Shown: piece by piece, positions 1 through 9,290 of the stretch | How positions within the stretch are numbered: the stretch's first letter is position 1 | Layout: each line of letters begins with the position of its first letter | Assembly (NCBI GenBank): GCA_018402255.1 | Contig: JAGYIS010000004.1 | Coordinates: 124,001 to 188,000 of the forward strand | DNA: 64,000 nucleotides | Direction of reading: 5' to 3' | Origin: Marinobacter sp. | GTDB lineage: Bacteria > Pseudomonadota > Gammaproteobacteria > Pseudomonadales > Oleiphilaceae | Program-made: the position numbers and the translations under genes | Notes under the pieces: model-generated | Database searches by the model: none | What the model was told of the DNA's origin: nothing | The model's input: only the letters and a program-made list of their open reading frames with translations

Positions 1-111
1 CGCCTCTTCATATCTCGGGTTGTTCTCTGAAATAGCAGTGTTTGCAATAAAAAATTGGCTAAGAAAAACGAATGCGATGGTTGGGGCATGTTTCATTGAA
101 AATTCCCAGTC

Positions 112-504
112 TTATTTCAATTGGTCATCTGAGAACGTTTTTGAGCCGATCACAGCTCCTCCCATGTTTTCTTTGAATACGGTAGAGTTCCCATTGATTG
201 TGTAGGTCACGATGCTATCTGCTGTTTTATCCCGCCAGCGTCCCCACTTTCCGTCCATCTTAGTCGCCCAAATCACGACGCCTGGTTTGGGAAACTTGCA
301 TTTCATTTCCCATCTGGATCCATCCGCTGGCCTTGTGTAGGTAACGAAAGCCTCTTCTCCTTGCATGCTCCCTTCAATAATTGAAGGATCTTTATACATC
401 ATGGTAGCGACAGCGCCTTTACATAAGCCTACTGTTGTGGGCTCTGCTACTGCGACAGAAGAAATCATTCCGACGCCAATCATCAACAGTATGGTTTTTC
501 TCAT
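112..504 (-). CDS. hypothetical secreted protein (cargo of integrated element)
   Basis: 130-aa ORF with N-terminal signal peptide (MRKTILLMIGVGMISSVAVAEP); AT-rich context. Confidence 0.6.
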   Translation of the reverse strand: MRKTILLMIGVGMISSVAVAEPTTVGLCKGAVATMMYKDPSIIEGSMQGEEAFVTYTRPADGSRWEMKCKFPKPGVVIWATKMDGKWGRWRDKTADSIVTYTINGNSTVFKENMGGAVIGSKTFSDDQLK

Positions 505-585
505 AGATGCTCCTTGTGCTAATCTAAATTCGTCGCCACGTGCTACAGTTAAGAGGTGTAACCCTCAGATATCAAGGAAAAGTTG

Positions 586-876
586 ATGTTTCGATTGCTT
601 GCTCTACTCGCAACCTCAATCTTCGCGAACGTTGCTACAGGCGCTGATTACGTGCTCAAGTCCGAAACTTTAGTTTGCGATACAGAGAAAACCTATCGCT
701 CGCAGATCAGGCATTTGGTAGAGGGTAATCGTTCTTTGATCAAGGGTTGCGATGTCACGATGGGTGAAGCCTCCGTTAAGTTGGTAGATGCGAATGCTAC
801 CACTCCGTCTAAAGTCGAGTTCACTTTAACAGGTCGTCAAGTTTGGGTCGGAAATAATGGTATTATTTCAAAATAG
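586..876 (+). CDS. hypothetical small secreted protein
   Basis: ORF with signal peptide (MFRLLALLATSIFANVATGADY); divergent from the 112..504 gene. Confidence 0.55.
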   Translation: MFRLLALLATSIFANVATGADYVLKSETLVCDTEKTYRSQIRHLVEGNRSLIKGCDVTMGEASVKLVDANATTPSKVEFTLTGRQVWVGNNGIISK

Positions 877-930
877 CGACTTTGAAGTTGGCTTTTCGGA
901 AGCTGAATTTCCGACTGGTTTTTTGAGCTT

Positions 931-1482
931 CTAGAGTTCAAAGTCAGTGTAGGTGTCTTGAATGTCCTGTTTCTCAATTCCAATATAACGAAGAGTTACA
1001 GAAGGTGTAGAGTGGTTCAGAACTTTACAAATTTTTTCGATCTGAACACCCGCTTTGTACATCTGGAAGCCTCTAGTTTTCCGCATGCTGTGAGTGCCTA
1101 GAGGGATTTTGACTATTTCGCCTATCTCTTTAAACTTTCTTGCAACCGTTGAGCGATCTATAGGTTTGGTTATGGCTGATCTGTTCGCGATTGCTTGGAA
1201 AAGGTAGGTGTGGTCGGGGTAGCTTTGTATACGACGCCTTACAACTTCGAGTGCCTTTGAATTCAGCGTGATATGCCTAGTCTTTCCTGTCTTCGACTCT
1301 CTTAGGATTAACGTCTCAGACTTGAGATTTTCAATTTTGATAGCTAGCAAATCGGAAATCCGTAAAGCTGTGTTAATTCCGAAGATCCAAATATCACTGT
1401 AGATTTCCCCGCCATGCTTTTTGAGAAGGCTGGTAATAGTCTTGATATCATCTAATGATTTTACTGCTTCCACTTCGTTCAT
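931..1482 (-). CDS. compact tyrosine recombinase/integrase (FimB-sized)
   Basis: 183 aa; catalytic signature R (NTALRISDLL), K (ESKTGKTRHI), HxxR (GTHSMRKTRG), H and Y (LNHSTPSVTLRYIGI). Confidence 0.85.
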   Translation of the reverse strand: MNEVEAVKSLDDIKTITSLLKKHGGEIYSDIWIFGINTALRISDLLAIKIENLKSETLILRESKTGKTRHITLNSKALEVVRRRIQSYPDHTYLFQAIANRSAITKPIDRSTVARKFKEIGEIVKIPLGTHSMRKTRGFQMYKAGVQIEKICKVLNHSTPSVTLRYIGIEKQDIQDTYTDFEL

Positions 1483-1496
1483 AGCACGAATCCTAA

Positions 1497-1531
1497 GTCA
1501 CAAAACGTGTTTGCATGCCATAATATGTGAC
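1497..1531. repeat. imperfect palindrome GTCACA...TGTGAC (copy 1)
   Basis: GTCACAAAACGTGTTTGCATGCCATAATATGTGAC in the gap between the two recombinase genes. Confidence 0.6.
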
Positions 1532-1580
1532 ATAGAAAGAGGTGTCAAGCCTAAGGTGCTTCTATCACTGATTTTGCTAG

Positions 1581-1603
1581 GTCACAAAATAACATTGTGT
1601 GAC
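1581..1603. repeat. palindrome GTCACA...TGTGAC (copy 2)
   Basis: GTCACAAAATAACATTGTGTGAC; starts exactly 84 bp after copy 1; overlaps the 3' end of the serine recombinase. Confidence 0.6.
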
Positions 1604-3231
1604 TTAAGATCTTTGAGAGAGTTAATTAAAGCTTGGTCTGATGGAGCTTCAGACAAGATGCCCTCTCGATTGATTGCTATGAAGCTTTCTTGATAATCCC
1701 AGTCCTCAGAAGCAATTGAACCTAACTCTTCAACTGCTGCTGGCAAGCTAAGGTGTCGAGTAATATAACAGGCGTAATTTTGAGATCGTCTGAGCAATTC
1801 GTATTGAAGCGATGCTCCGCCAGCATCCACAGTAGCTATTGAACCGTTAAGGGTGATTCGATACCCAATTTCTTTGAGCGTTGCGTTGAGCATCACGGTG
1901 TCGTCAGTTACCTCAGTTAAGAAGTTGCTCAGAATTGGCCTAGTCTCTTGGTTGGCTAGGGCCTGTATTTCTGTATTCAGTTGATTTTCACTTTTCCTCA
2001 TGTCGATATAGGTAGCTTCTAACTCTCTGTCTTCAGGATATTTTCTGAGGAAACCTACGATGTTTTCTTTTTCCTTCCTCAACTCTTTGAGCTCTTGCTC
2101 TTTAGAAATTAGCTCCTTGTTGGCTACTCTATCGCTATCTATTTCGGAAGCGACCTGGAGGTGATAATTGTTTGTCGAGTCGTGAATATATTTTAGGACT
2201 TCGTAAGGCCACATCCTGTTGTTTGTACAGTGATTTTTGCCTCTTTTCAGATACGTCGAACAGTTTGCATAAATGATTGTGTAGTCTTTGTGCTTTTTTC
2301 GCCGGTAATAAAATGCTCCGCCACATTTTCCACATACGCAAAGGCCCGAAAGTTCATAGGTAGCGGCTTTGCTCATCATTTTTGAGCGGTTTTCTAGCTG
2401 GTTCTGAATTTCATAATAAGTCGCTCGATCGATGAGTGGCGGATAAACATTTTCAATTCTTTCACTTGGGTTGGTTTTTGAGTTGTTGGGATCGTCCTCC
2501 GCCTTGAAGATTTCCCAGTCACCAATCAGGGCCCGGTTTCTGAACCAGCGCATAAGAGTCGTAGGGTGCCTCTCTCTTAAATCTGGATAGCGGGGTTCTA
2601 ACTTCTCCAAGATCTTTCTAGGCCCATAGCCTTTGAGGTAAAGATCTATACAGTCCTTTACCGCTTGAGCTCTTTTGGGAATTAGTTCGCCTTCTGTGGA
2701 AAGCCAGAAGGGCGTTAATCTATTCACTTTCTCGCCTTCATAGGCTTTCTTTCTCTTGGCTTCGTATCCCGCCCGTACTCGCTCTGAAAGTCGTTTAGAG
2801 TATTCGTGTGCTTGCTGTACCTTGCCAGCGAGAATAAACAGTGAGGAGGTGTCGGTGTCTAAAGTTTCTTTAGAATAGACCTTGCCATCCTCTACCGTGA
2901 CTATTGAAACGTCAGATTTCGTAATTCTCAGGATGATGTCAAACATGTCTGTGGGCGGTAGGCGTCCAATACGGTCAACCGCCTCAACTAGAATTGAGTC
3001 TCCTGCTCTAATGTCCTCGGACTCTATAGCGCTGAGAATTTTTCCTAGATCGTATTTTAAGTTCGCGCCCGAGTAGCCTGAGCGGCCCTTGTCTATAAAT
3101 TCCAGTGTTCCCAGTTTGTAGTCTGGGTTCCTATTGAGCCATTCGCTAACGCGTTGTTCTTGGCGAGGTATGCTAGAGCCCTTTGCTTGACTGCCAGAGG
3201 AAAAGCGGAAATAGGTGTAAGCGGTTGGCAT
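1582..3231 (-). CDS. large serine recombinase (resolvase/integrase family)
   Basis: 549 aa; N-terminal YxRxSxxxQ (YTYFRFSSGSQAKGSSIPRQEQ), DxGRSGYSG and DRIGR motifs; recombinase domain (GYGPRKILEKL) and zinc-ribbon CVCGKCGGAFYYRR. Confidence 0.93.
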   Translation of the reverse strand: MPTAYTYFRFSSGSQAKGSSIPRQEQRVSEWLNRNPDYKLGTLEFIDKGRSGYSGANLKYDLGKILSAIESEDIRAGDSILVEAVDRIGRLPPTDMFDIILRITKSDVSIVTVEDGKVYSKETLDTDTSSLFILAGKVQQAHEYSKRLSERVRAGYEAKRKKAYEGEKVNRLTPFWLSTEGELIPKRAQAVKDCIDLYLKGYGPRKILEKLEPRYPDLRERHPTTLMRWFRNRALIGDWEIFKAEDDPNNSKTNPSERIENVYPPLIDRATYYEIQNQLENRSKMMSKAATYELSGLCVCGKCGGAFYYRRKKHKDYTIIYANCSTYLKRGKNHCTNNRMWPYEVLKYIHDSTNNYHLQVASEIDSDRVANKELISKEQELKELRKEKENIVGFLRKYPEDRELEATYIDMRKSENQLNTEIQALANQETRPILSNFLTEVTDDTVMLNATLKEIGYRITLNGSIATVDAGGASLQYELLRRSQNYACYITRHLSLPAAVEELGSIASEDWDYQESFIAINREGILSEAPSDQALINSLKDLKSHNVIL

Positions 3232-3279
3232 TAGTGTACCCCCTGATTAATTTATGATTCATGCTAACATGAAACCATC

Positions 3280-3789
3280 CAGGTCGTGGCCGCCATGAAC
3301 CCCTGCCCCTGCGGTTACAGTGGTCACCCCTCTGTTGAGTGCCAGTGTACACCGCCTCAGATTGTGCGTTACCGATCAAAGATCTCTGGTCCTTTATTAG
3401 ACCGTTTTGACCTGCATGTGGAAGTTCCTGTGCAGTCGGGCACTGTGTTATTGGGCGCCGGTGAGGCGGGGGAACCCAGTGCCGGAGTGCGGGAGCGCGT
3501 GTTGCAGGCCCGGGCCAGGCAGGCGGAGCGGGGTGTTCTGAATGCCGGGCTGTCAGGTCGGGCGTTGGACAACGCCTGTCGGCTTGATGCCGACAGTGAA
3601 CGATTGCTGTCAAACGCCATGGAAAAGCTGGGCCTGTCTGCCCGGGCCTTGCACCGGATTTTGCGGGTTGCCCGAACCCTGGCAGATCTCGAGGGGCAGG
3701 CGGTGCTGGGCCGAAGTCACCTGGTGGAGGCGCTTGGTTATCGGCAACTGGACCGTCAGCATGGCCACAATTCGGCGGTCTCCTCCTGA
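3280..3789 (+). pseudogene. comM: 3' fragment of comM/yifB (Mg-chelatase-like ATPase), truncated by element insertion
   Basis: Begins abruptly at the conserved QVVAAMNPCPCGYSGHP motif and continues to the ComM C-terminus (ISGPLLDRFDLHVEVP...LSARALHRILRVARTLADLEG); the 5' two-thirds is replaced by the recombinase region. Confidence 0.9.
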
Positions 3790-3861
3790 ACCGGCGGACT
3801 CTGGTAAACTGATTGGCAAGATTTCGATAATCAGATCCATATTGACGGTTGAGGACAACAG

Positions 3862-4587
3862 ATGACTGACCAGAACGAGACCCCCGACGCCTCCGGAGAG
3901 AATCCGGTCACGACCCGCCGCGGCGTGCGAAGTTTTGTGCTGCGCCAGGGCAGGATGACCGAGGGTCAGAAGAAAGCTTACGACCGTAGCTGGCCAAAGT
4001 ATGGCCTGAGTCGGGACAACGGCATGATTGACCCCCGGGAAGTGTTCGGTCGGGACAATATGCTCAATCTTGAGATTGGCTTCGGGATGGGCAAGTCGCT
4101 GGCGGATATGGCTGAGGCGGCGCCGGAGCAGGATTTCATCGGCGTTGAGGTGCACCTGCCCGGTGTGGGTGCTCTGCTGAAGGAAGTGGAAGACCGGGGA
4201 CTGGAGAACGTACGCGTATACAGTATTGATGCCAACGACGTCATTGATCTGTGTCTGCCGGATGCCAGCCTGGATCGGGTGATGGTGTTCTTCCCGGATC
4301 CGTGGCACAAAAAGAAGCACAATAAGCGGCGCCTGATCCAGCATGATTTTGTTCAGCGAATCCGTCATAAATTGCGGGTAGGTGGCATCCTGCACCTGGC
4401 AACAGACTGGGAAAATTACGCGGAACATATGATGGAAGTGATGGCAGATTCCGAAGGCTTTGCCAACACCCGGGAAGAAGGTGGTTTCTCGCCGCGCCCG
4501 GATGAGCGCCCGATCACCAAGTTTGAAAAGCGGGGTGAAAACCTGGGCCACGGCGTTTGGGATTTGTTGTTCTACCGCACCAACTGA
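3862..4587 (+). CDS. trmB: tRNA (guanine-N7-)-methyltransferase
   Basis: [15 protein letters not shown] and [15 protein letters not shown] signatures. Confidence 0.96.
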   Translation: MTDQNETPDASGENPVTTRRGVRSFVLRQGRMTEGQKKAYDRSWPKYGLSRDNGMIDPREVFGRDNMLNLEIGFGMGKSLADMAEAAPEQDFIGVEVHLPGVGALLKEVEDRGLENVRVYSIDANDVIDLCLPDASLDRVMVFFPDPWHKKKHNKRRLIQHDFVQRIRHKLRVGGILHLATDWENYAEHMMEVMADSEGFANTREEGGFSPRPDERPITKFEKRGENLGHGVWDLLFYRTN

Positions 4588-4600
4588 GGTTTTGCGCGGT

Positions 4601-4645
4601 CGCCCTCTCAGAGTTAACCGAAGCCGGTCAATGGTTGAGAGGGCG
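4601..4645. terminator. hairpin between convergent trmB and membrane-protein gene
   Basis: 10-bp perfect stem CGCCCTCTCA/TGAGAGGGCG. Confidence 0.5.
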
Positions 4646-5131
4646 CCGTCTGGCAGCACGAATGATCACCAGCCCGGCGATGCCCAGGACAAGGCCGGTG
4701 AGCTTGACCAGAGTCAGGATGGTGGCGGTCACGCTCATGGAGTCCGTGGGCGGGCTCAGGTTGTTCAGCAGCACGATGTTCTCTGCAACATCGCTCACCC
4801 CGGCAATCACGAAAAGCACGCGCACCCAGCGGGCGATCATCCGCTCCCGAATACCTGGCCGGTCTCGGGTAAAGTGTCTGGTTAATTGCAGCAGGGCGGC
4901 GAGGTAGGCCACGATAAACAGAAAATCCACCCACAACGACAGATGTACCCAGATCAGTCCGCCGTCTCGCCAGCTCCGGATGATGGTGTAAGCCTGTTCA
5001 GCCGTGCCGGCCAGCTGGAAGCTGACAATACCCTGTGGCGCAGACCCGGTTTTCAGAGGAAGGTTGATGGCCATCAGTACCAGAAACAGCGCGACGGCCA
5101 CCACAAATGAAATTTTCATGGGCAGGCGCAT
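4628..5131 (-). CDS. conserved hypothetical integral membrane protein
   Basis: 167 aa with several hydrophobic helices. Confidence 0.75.
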   Translation of the reverse strand: MRLPMKISFVVAVALFLVLMAINLPLKTGSAPQGIVSFQLAGTAEQAYTIIRSWRDGGLIWVHLSLWVDFLFIVAYLAALLQLTRHFTRDRPGIRERMIARWVRVLFVIAGVSDVAENIVLLNNLSPPTDSMSVTATILTLVKLTGLVLGIAGLVIIRAARRRPLNH

Positions 5132-5171
5132 GGCGTGATGCCGGGGGCTTGAGACGGCTGAGCTGAGTCCA

Positions 5172-6320
5172 TCACAGAAAGTGTTCCAGCAAACTGTTCA
5201 GATAACGCTGACCCTGGTCCGTCGCCTGAATCCGATCGGGGGTCAACAAGCATTTGTCACGCAACTGTTGAAGTTGTACCGCAACTGACGACAAGGGTAA
5301 ACCTGTACGCATGGAGTACAGGTTTTCCGTGGTGCCCTGTTTCAGTCGCAAAGCGTTCATCATGAACTCCAGTGGCCTTTCGTCCAGCGCAATGGCCTCA
5401 CTGCCGGCGGTTCGTGAGCCAATGCGTTGCAGGTAGGCATCCGGTTGACGGGTTTTCCAGTAGCGTCGGATTTGCCCGTCCGTCAGGCTGACCTTACCGT
5501 GGGCTCCGGCACCCAGGGCCAGATAGTCTCCGAACATCCAGTAATTCAGATTGTGGCGGCTTTCCGAACCGGCCAGGCTCCAGGCCGATACTTCGTAATC
5601 GGTGAAACCTGAGGCTCGCAGTAAGTCACCACCCTGCTGAAAGATGTCCCATAGGCGCTCATCATCGGGCAAGTCCGGAGGTCGCGAGAAAAACTCGGTG
5701 TTCGGCTCGATGGTTAGCTGATACCAGGACAGATGGGCCGGCTGGTGGGCGATGGCTTCACGCAGATCGGCCAGGGCGTGCTCGGATGTCTGGCCGGGCA
5801 GGCCGTGCATCAGGTCAATATTGAAATTATCAAACCCGGCCGAACGTGCCGCGGTAATGGCTTGATGTGCCATGGACTCATCATGAATGCGGCCCAGTGC
5901 TTTGAGCTGTTCAGGCTGGAAGCTTTGCACACCAATTGAGAGCCGATTGATGCCGGCTTCACGAAAGCTGTCAAAGCGCCCGGCCTCCAGTGTGCCGGGG
6001 TTAGCTTCGAGGGTGATTTCGGCGTCGGTTGCAAAGGCCAATCGCTGGCGCAGTTGCTTGAACAGCTGGTGGTAAAAGTTGCCGCTCATCAGTGAGGGCG
6101 TTCCGCCGCCCACAAACACACTTTCAATCGGTCGATCGCGAACAAAACCGAGGTCATGATCAAGATCTTCCAGCAGGGCGTCCAGATAAGCGCTTTCTGG
6201 AATGTCGCCCCGGATGGCGTGGGAGTTGAAGTCGCAGTAGGGGCACTTGCGCACACACCAGGGTACGTGGATGTAGAGGCTTAGCGGCGGAGACACCGGC
6301 GAAAGCGAAGCCGTTGCCAT
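5172..6320 (-). CDS. hemW: radical SAM heme chaperone HemW (HemN-like)
   Basis: LYIHVPWCVRKCPYCDFNSH radical-SAM CxxxCxxC motif; VFVGGGTPSL. Confidence 0.95.
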   Translation of the reverse strand: MATASLSPVSPPLSLYIHVPWCVRKCPYCDFNSHAIRGDIPESAYLDALLEDLDHDLGFVRDRPIESVFVGGGTPSLMSGNFYHQLFKQLRQRLAFATDAEITLEANPGTLEAGRFDSFREAGINRLSIGVQSFQPEQLKALGRIHDESMAHQAITAARSAGFDNFNIDLMHGLPGQTSEHALADLREAIAHQPAHLSWYQLTIEPNTEFFSRPPDLPDDERLWDIFQQGGDLLRASGFTDYEVSAWSLAGSESRHNLNYWMFGDYLALGAGAHGKVSLTDGQIRRYWKTRQPDAYLQRIGSRTAGSEAIALDERPLEFMMNALRLKQGTTENLYSMRTGLPLSSVAVQLQQLRDKCLLTPDRIQATDQGQRYLNSLLEHFL

Positions 6321-6324
6321 GCCC

Positions 6325-6933
6325 TCAGCGCTCCTGCCGGAGCTGTTCCAGCAGGCCGGCCAGGGCGCGCCCGCGGTGGCTGATTTTACCTTTTTGCTGG
6401 CGGGTCAGCTCGGCGGCGCTGCAATTGTATTCCGGTGACAGAAACACCGGATCGTAACCAAAGCCGCCGTCGCCCTGTGGACTGGTCAAAATCTGCCCGG
6501 GCCAGCGGCCGTGGCTGATGATCGGGGTTGGGTCATCAGCGTGTCGAAGATACACCAGGACGCAGTGGAACTGGGCGCCGCGCTGATCTGCGGGCAGCTG
6601 GCGCATGGCGGCCAGCAGGGCCTGAACATTGTCAGCATCGCTGGCGCTGGTGCCAGCGTAGCGAGCCGAGCGCACCCCGGGTTCACCATTCAGGGCATCC
6701 ACAGCAAGTCCACTGTCATCGGCCAGCGCGGGCAGCCCCGTCACTCTTGATGCGTGACGGGCTTTCAGAATGGCATTTTCAATAAAGGTGACCGCGGGCT
6801 CTTCTGCCTCACCGACACCCAGCTCGCCCTGGGGTACAGGCTGCAGACCCAGTGGGCTGAGCAGGTCGTTGAACTCAGCGATCTTGCCCTTGTTGTTGCT
6901 GGCGATAACGAGTTGAGTCATGGCGTCAGTCAT
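6325..6933 (-). CDS. rdgB: XTP/dITP pyrophosphatase
   Basis: [12 protein letters not shown] ... [25 protein letters not shown]. Confidence 0.96.
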   Translation of the reverse strand: MTDAMTQLVIASNNKGKIAEFNDLLSPLGLQPVPQGELGVGEAEEPAVTFIENAILKARHASRVTGLPALADDSGLAVDALNGEPGVRSARYAGTSASDADNVQALLAAMRQLPADQRGAQFHCVLVYLRHADDPTPIISHGRWPGQILTSPQGDGGFGYDPVFLSPEYNCSAAELTRQQKGKISHRGRALAGLLEQLRQER

Positions 6934-7372
6934 TGAACAATGTGTGGGAAAACCGGACAGGCAGATCCCGATTGTGGCCGGTGGGGCGGGCTTTGATGTT
7001 GAAGGTCATCAGGTCGGCAGTGCGGTACTGGTACTGGGCAATGAAATAGACCGCATCGCCTTCCTGAATACGCCGGAACGCCAGGAAGTTCACCTGTTGG
7101 ATATCGTTGGCAACCTGGCCCTCAACCTGTCCGCCCACGGGGCGAATCTCGCCATGCTCGCCCTCGGTCATGATCGAAATGTTGATGATGCCGATGCTGC
7201 GACTGCGCTGCAGGTTGTTGGCTCTGGCAACTTCCGGGTCCAGGAAGGTGCTGGGGAAGACGCTCCAGTGCACCTTATATTCGCCAAAATCCTGTTCTCC
7301 GGCATGGGCCTGAGCCAGGATCAGAAGCCCGAAGGCCAGGGTGAGAAACTGTGTGATGGACCGAGCGATCAT
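6926..7372 (-). CDS. DUF4426 family secreted protein
   Basis: Signal peptide [24 protein letters not shown]; internal start inferred at 7372; located next to metW/rdgB. Confidence 0.75.
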   Translation of the reverse strand: MIARSITQFLTLAFGLLILAQAHAGEQDFGEYKVHWSVFPSTFLDPEVARANNLQRSRSIGIINISIMTEGEHGEIRPVGGQVEGQVANDIQQVNFLAFRRIQEGDAVYFIAQYQYRTADLMTFNIKARPTGHNRDLPVRFSHTLFND

Positions 7373-7974
7373 GATGCGTTCTCCCGTGTGATGCGATAGA
7401 TGGCAATTTCCCCCAACAGGTTTGGCCACAACCTGGCCAGCCAGCTGTTCTGATGCTGGCCATCCACAACCCGACGGCTCTTTACCCGAATGCCTTTTTG
7501 TCGGCACAGCGCTTCAAAATCCTTGAAGGTACACAACCGAATATTGGGGGTGTTGTACCATTTATACGGAAGTGCGTCGGATTCGGGCATACGACCTTTC
7601 AAAGCCAGCCCCCAACGCAAGCGCCAATGGGCAAAGTTCGGGAAGGTGACAATGCCCTCACGGCCAACCCGAAGCATCTCTTCAATGACCTTGTCCGGGC
7701 GACGAACCGCTTGTAATGCCTGGGTCATCAGGACAACGTCGAACATGCCGTCATCAAAATTATCCAGCCCCTGGGTGTCCAGGTTCTGTTCGATAACGCT
7801 GACGCCGCGGCCCATGCAGGTGGTGATGTGGTCCGGGTTGATCTCCAGACCGAAGCCGGTTGCGCCGCGCTCACGCTGCAGGAAATCAAGCAACGTGCCA
7901 TTGCCGCAGCCCAGATCCAGAACATGGTTGCCGGGTTGAACCCACTGCTGAATGATCTCGAGGTCTGGCCTCAT
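7369..7974 (-). CDS. metW: MetW, methionine biosynthesis methyltransferase-like
   Basis: [16 protein letters not shown]; adjacent to metX. Confidence 0.93.
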   Translation of the reverse strand: MRPDLEIIQQWVQPGNHVLDLGCGNGTLLDFLQRERGATGFGLEINPDHITTCMGRGVSVIEQNLDTQGLDNFDDGMFDVVLMTQALQAVRRPDKVIEEMLRVGREGIVTFPNFAHWRLRWGLALKGRMPESDALPYKWYNTPNIRLCTFKDFEALCRQKGIRVKSRRVVDGQHQNSWLARLWPNLLGEIAIYRITRENAS

Positions 7975-9118
7975 GCGCCCACCTCCCGTGCCACTCGGTC
8001 CAGGTAGGCGGTAAAGATATCCGTGTATCTGGGCGTGGGGATCAAAAACGCATCATGACCCCAGGGGGCGTCTATTTCGGCATAACTGACTTTTTACGGG
8101 CCTGAATCATGGCATTCACCATTTCTTCCGAGCGGGCCGGGGTAAAGCGCCAGTCGGTACTGAATGATAGCACCAGAAATTCGCACTGAGCAGGGGCCAG
8201 TGCTTTGGCAAGATCGCCGCCAGCGGCGTAGGCCGGGTCGAAGTAGTCGAGAGCGCGGGTCATCAGCAAATAGGTATTGGCGTCGAAGATTTCCGAGAAA
8301 CGTTCACCCTGATAGCGCAGGTAGCTTTCAACCTGGAACTCGGCATCAAAGCCGAATTTGTAGGCTTCTTCACGCAGTTCCCGGCCAAACTTTTCACCCA
8401 TCGAGGCGTCCGACAGGTAGGTGATGTGGCCAACCATTCTGGCCAGCATCAAGCCTCGGCGGGGCAGTACACCAAAGTCCTGATAGCGGCCATCATGAAA
8501 TTCACGGTCTGAGGTGATGGCCTGACGTGCCACCTCATTAAAGGCGATGTTCTGTGCGCTGAGTCTGGGCGTGGATGCTATGACCAGCGCGTGGCGCAGG
8601 CGCTCCGGGTAGTCGAGGCTCCATTGCAGGGCTTGCATGCCGCCCAGGGAGCCGCCTATCACAGCGGCCCATTGTTGAATGCCCAGACGGTCGGCCAGGC
8701 GAGCCTGGCTTTTCACCCAGTCGGCCACGGTGATGACCGGGAAGTCAGGGCCGTAAGGTTTGCCGGTGGACGGGTTGATGGAGCTTGGCCCGGTGCTGCC
8801 ATGGCAGCCGCCAAGGTTGTTCAGGCTAACCACGAAAAAACGATGAGTGTCGATGGGCTTGCCGGGGCCGATGCAGCTGTCCCACCAACCGGGTTTTCGC
8901 TCTTCCATGGTGTGATAGCCAGCGGCGTGGTGATGGCCGCTCAAGGCGTGGCAGATCAGCACGGCATTGCTGGCATCGGCATTCAGAGTGCCATAGGTTT
9001 CTACCACCAGATCATAGCGCTCCAGAGACTGGCCGCAGGCCAGCTCGATAGGCTCATCAAAAGGGATGGTTTGCGGGCTTACTAAGCCCACGGAATCCGA
9101 GGGCAGGGAATCAGGCAT
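7971..9118 (-). pseudogene. metX: homoserine O-acyltransferase, apparent -1 frameshift at 8091-8095
   Basis: [23 protein letters not shown]... [20 protein letters not shown]; the ORF stops at 8072 but the next frame continues ...[39 protein letters not shown] and overlaps metW by ATGA. Confidence 0.9.
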
Positions 9119-9253
9119 GGGTGTGATGAGTTCCTGGTCCGGTCCACAAGTGCCTGGCCATAGACCAGGATTTGTGCGGGAGTTCGCGACAACGTTGCAG
9201 TTTAAAGGGGGGTGGGAGTTGCTGCAACCGATGTATGTCCGGCTTCGGGAATT

Positions 9254-9286
9254 CCAGTCCCCGGGCAAGGGTCGCCCGGGGACTGG
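9254..9286. terminator. strong hairpin downstream of dynamin-like gene / upstream of metX
   Basis: 13-bp perfect stem CCAGTCCCCGGGC/GCCCGGGGACTGG; no clear U-tract. Confidence 0.4.
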
Positions 9287-9290
9287 ACGC

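Noticed and set aside
1421-1693. plus-strand 90-aa ORF as an antitoxin or excisionase
   Set aside because: Overlaps both recombinase genes antisense; composition and lack of HTH motif do not support it.
3610-4659. 349-aa minus-strand ORF
   Set aside because: Antisense to trmB and the comM 3' fragment.
8091-8095. programmed ribosomal frameshifting in metX/dynamin/pilU
   Set aside because: No consistent slippery site plus downstream structure; all three are simple homopolymer contractions, so error or mutation is more likely.
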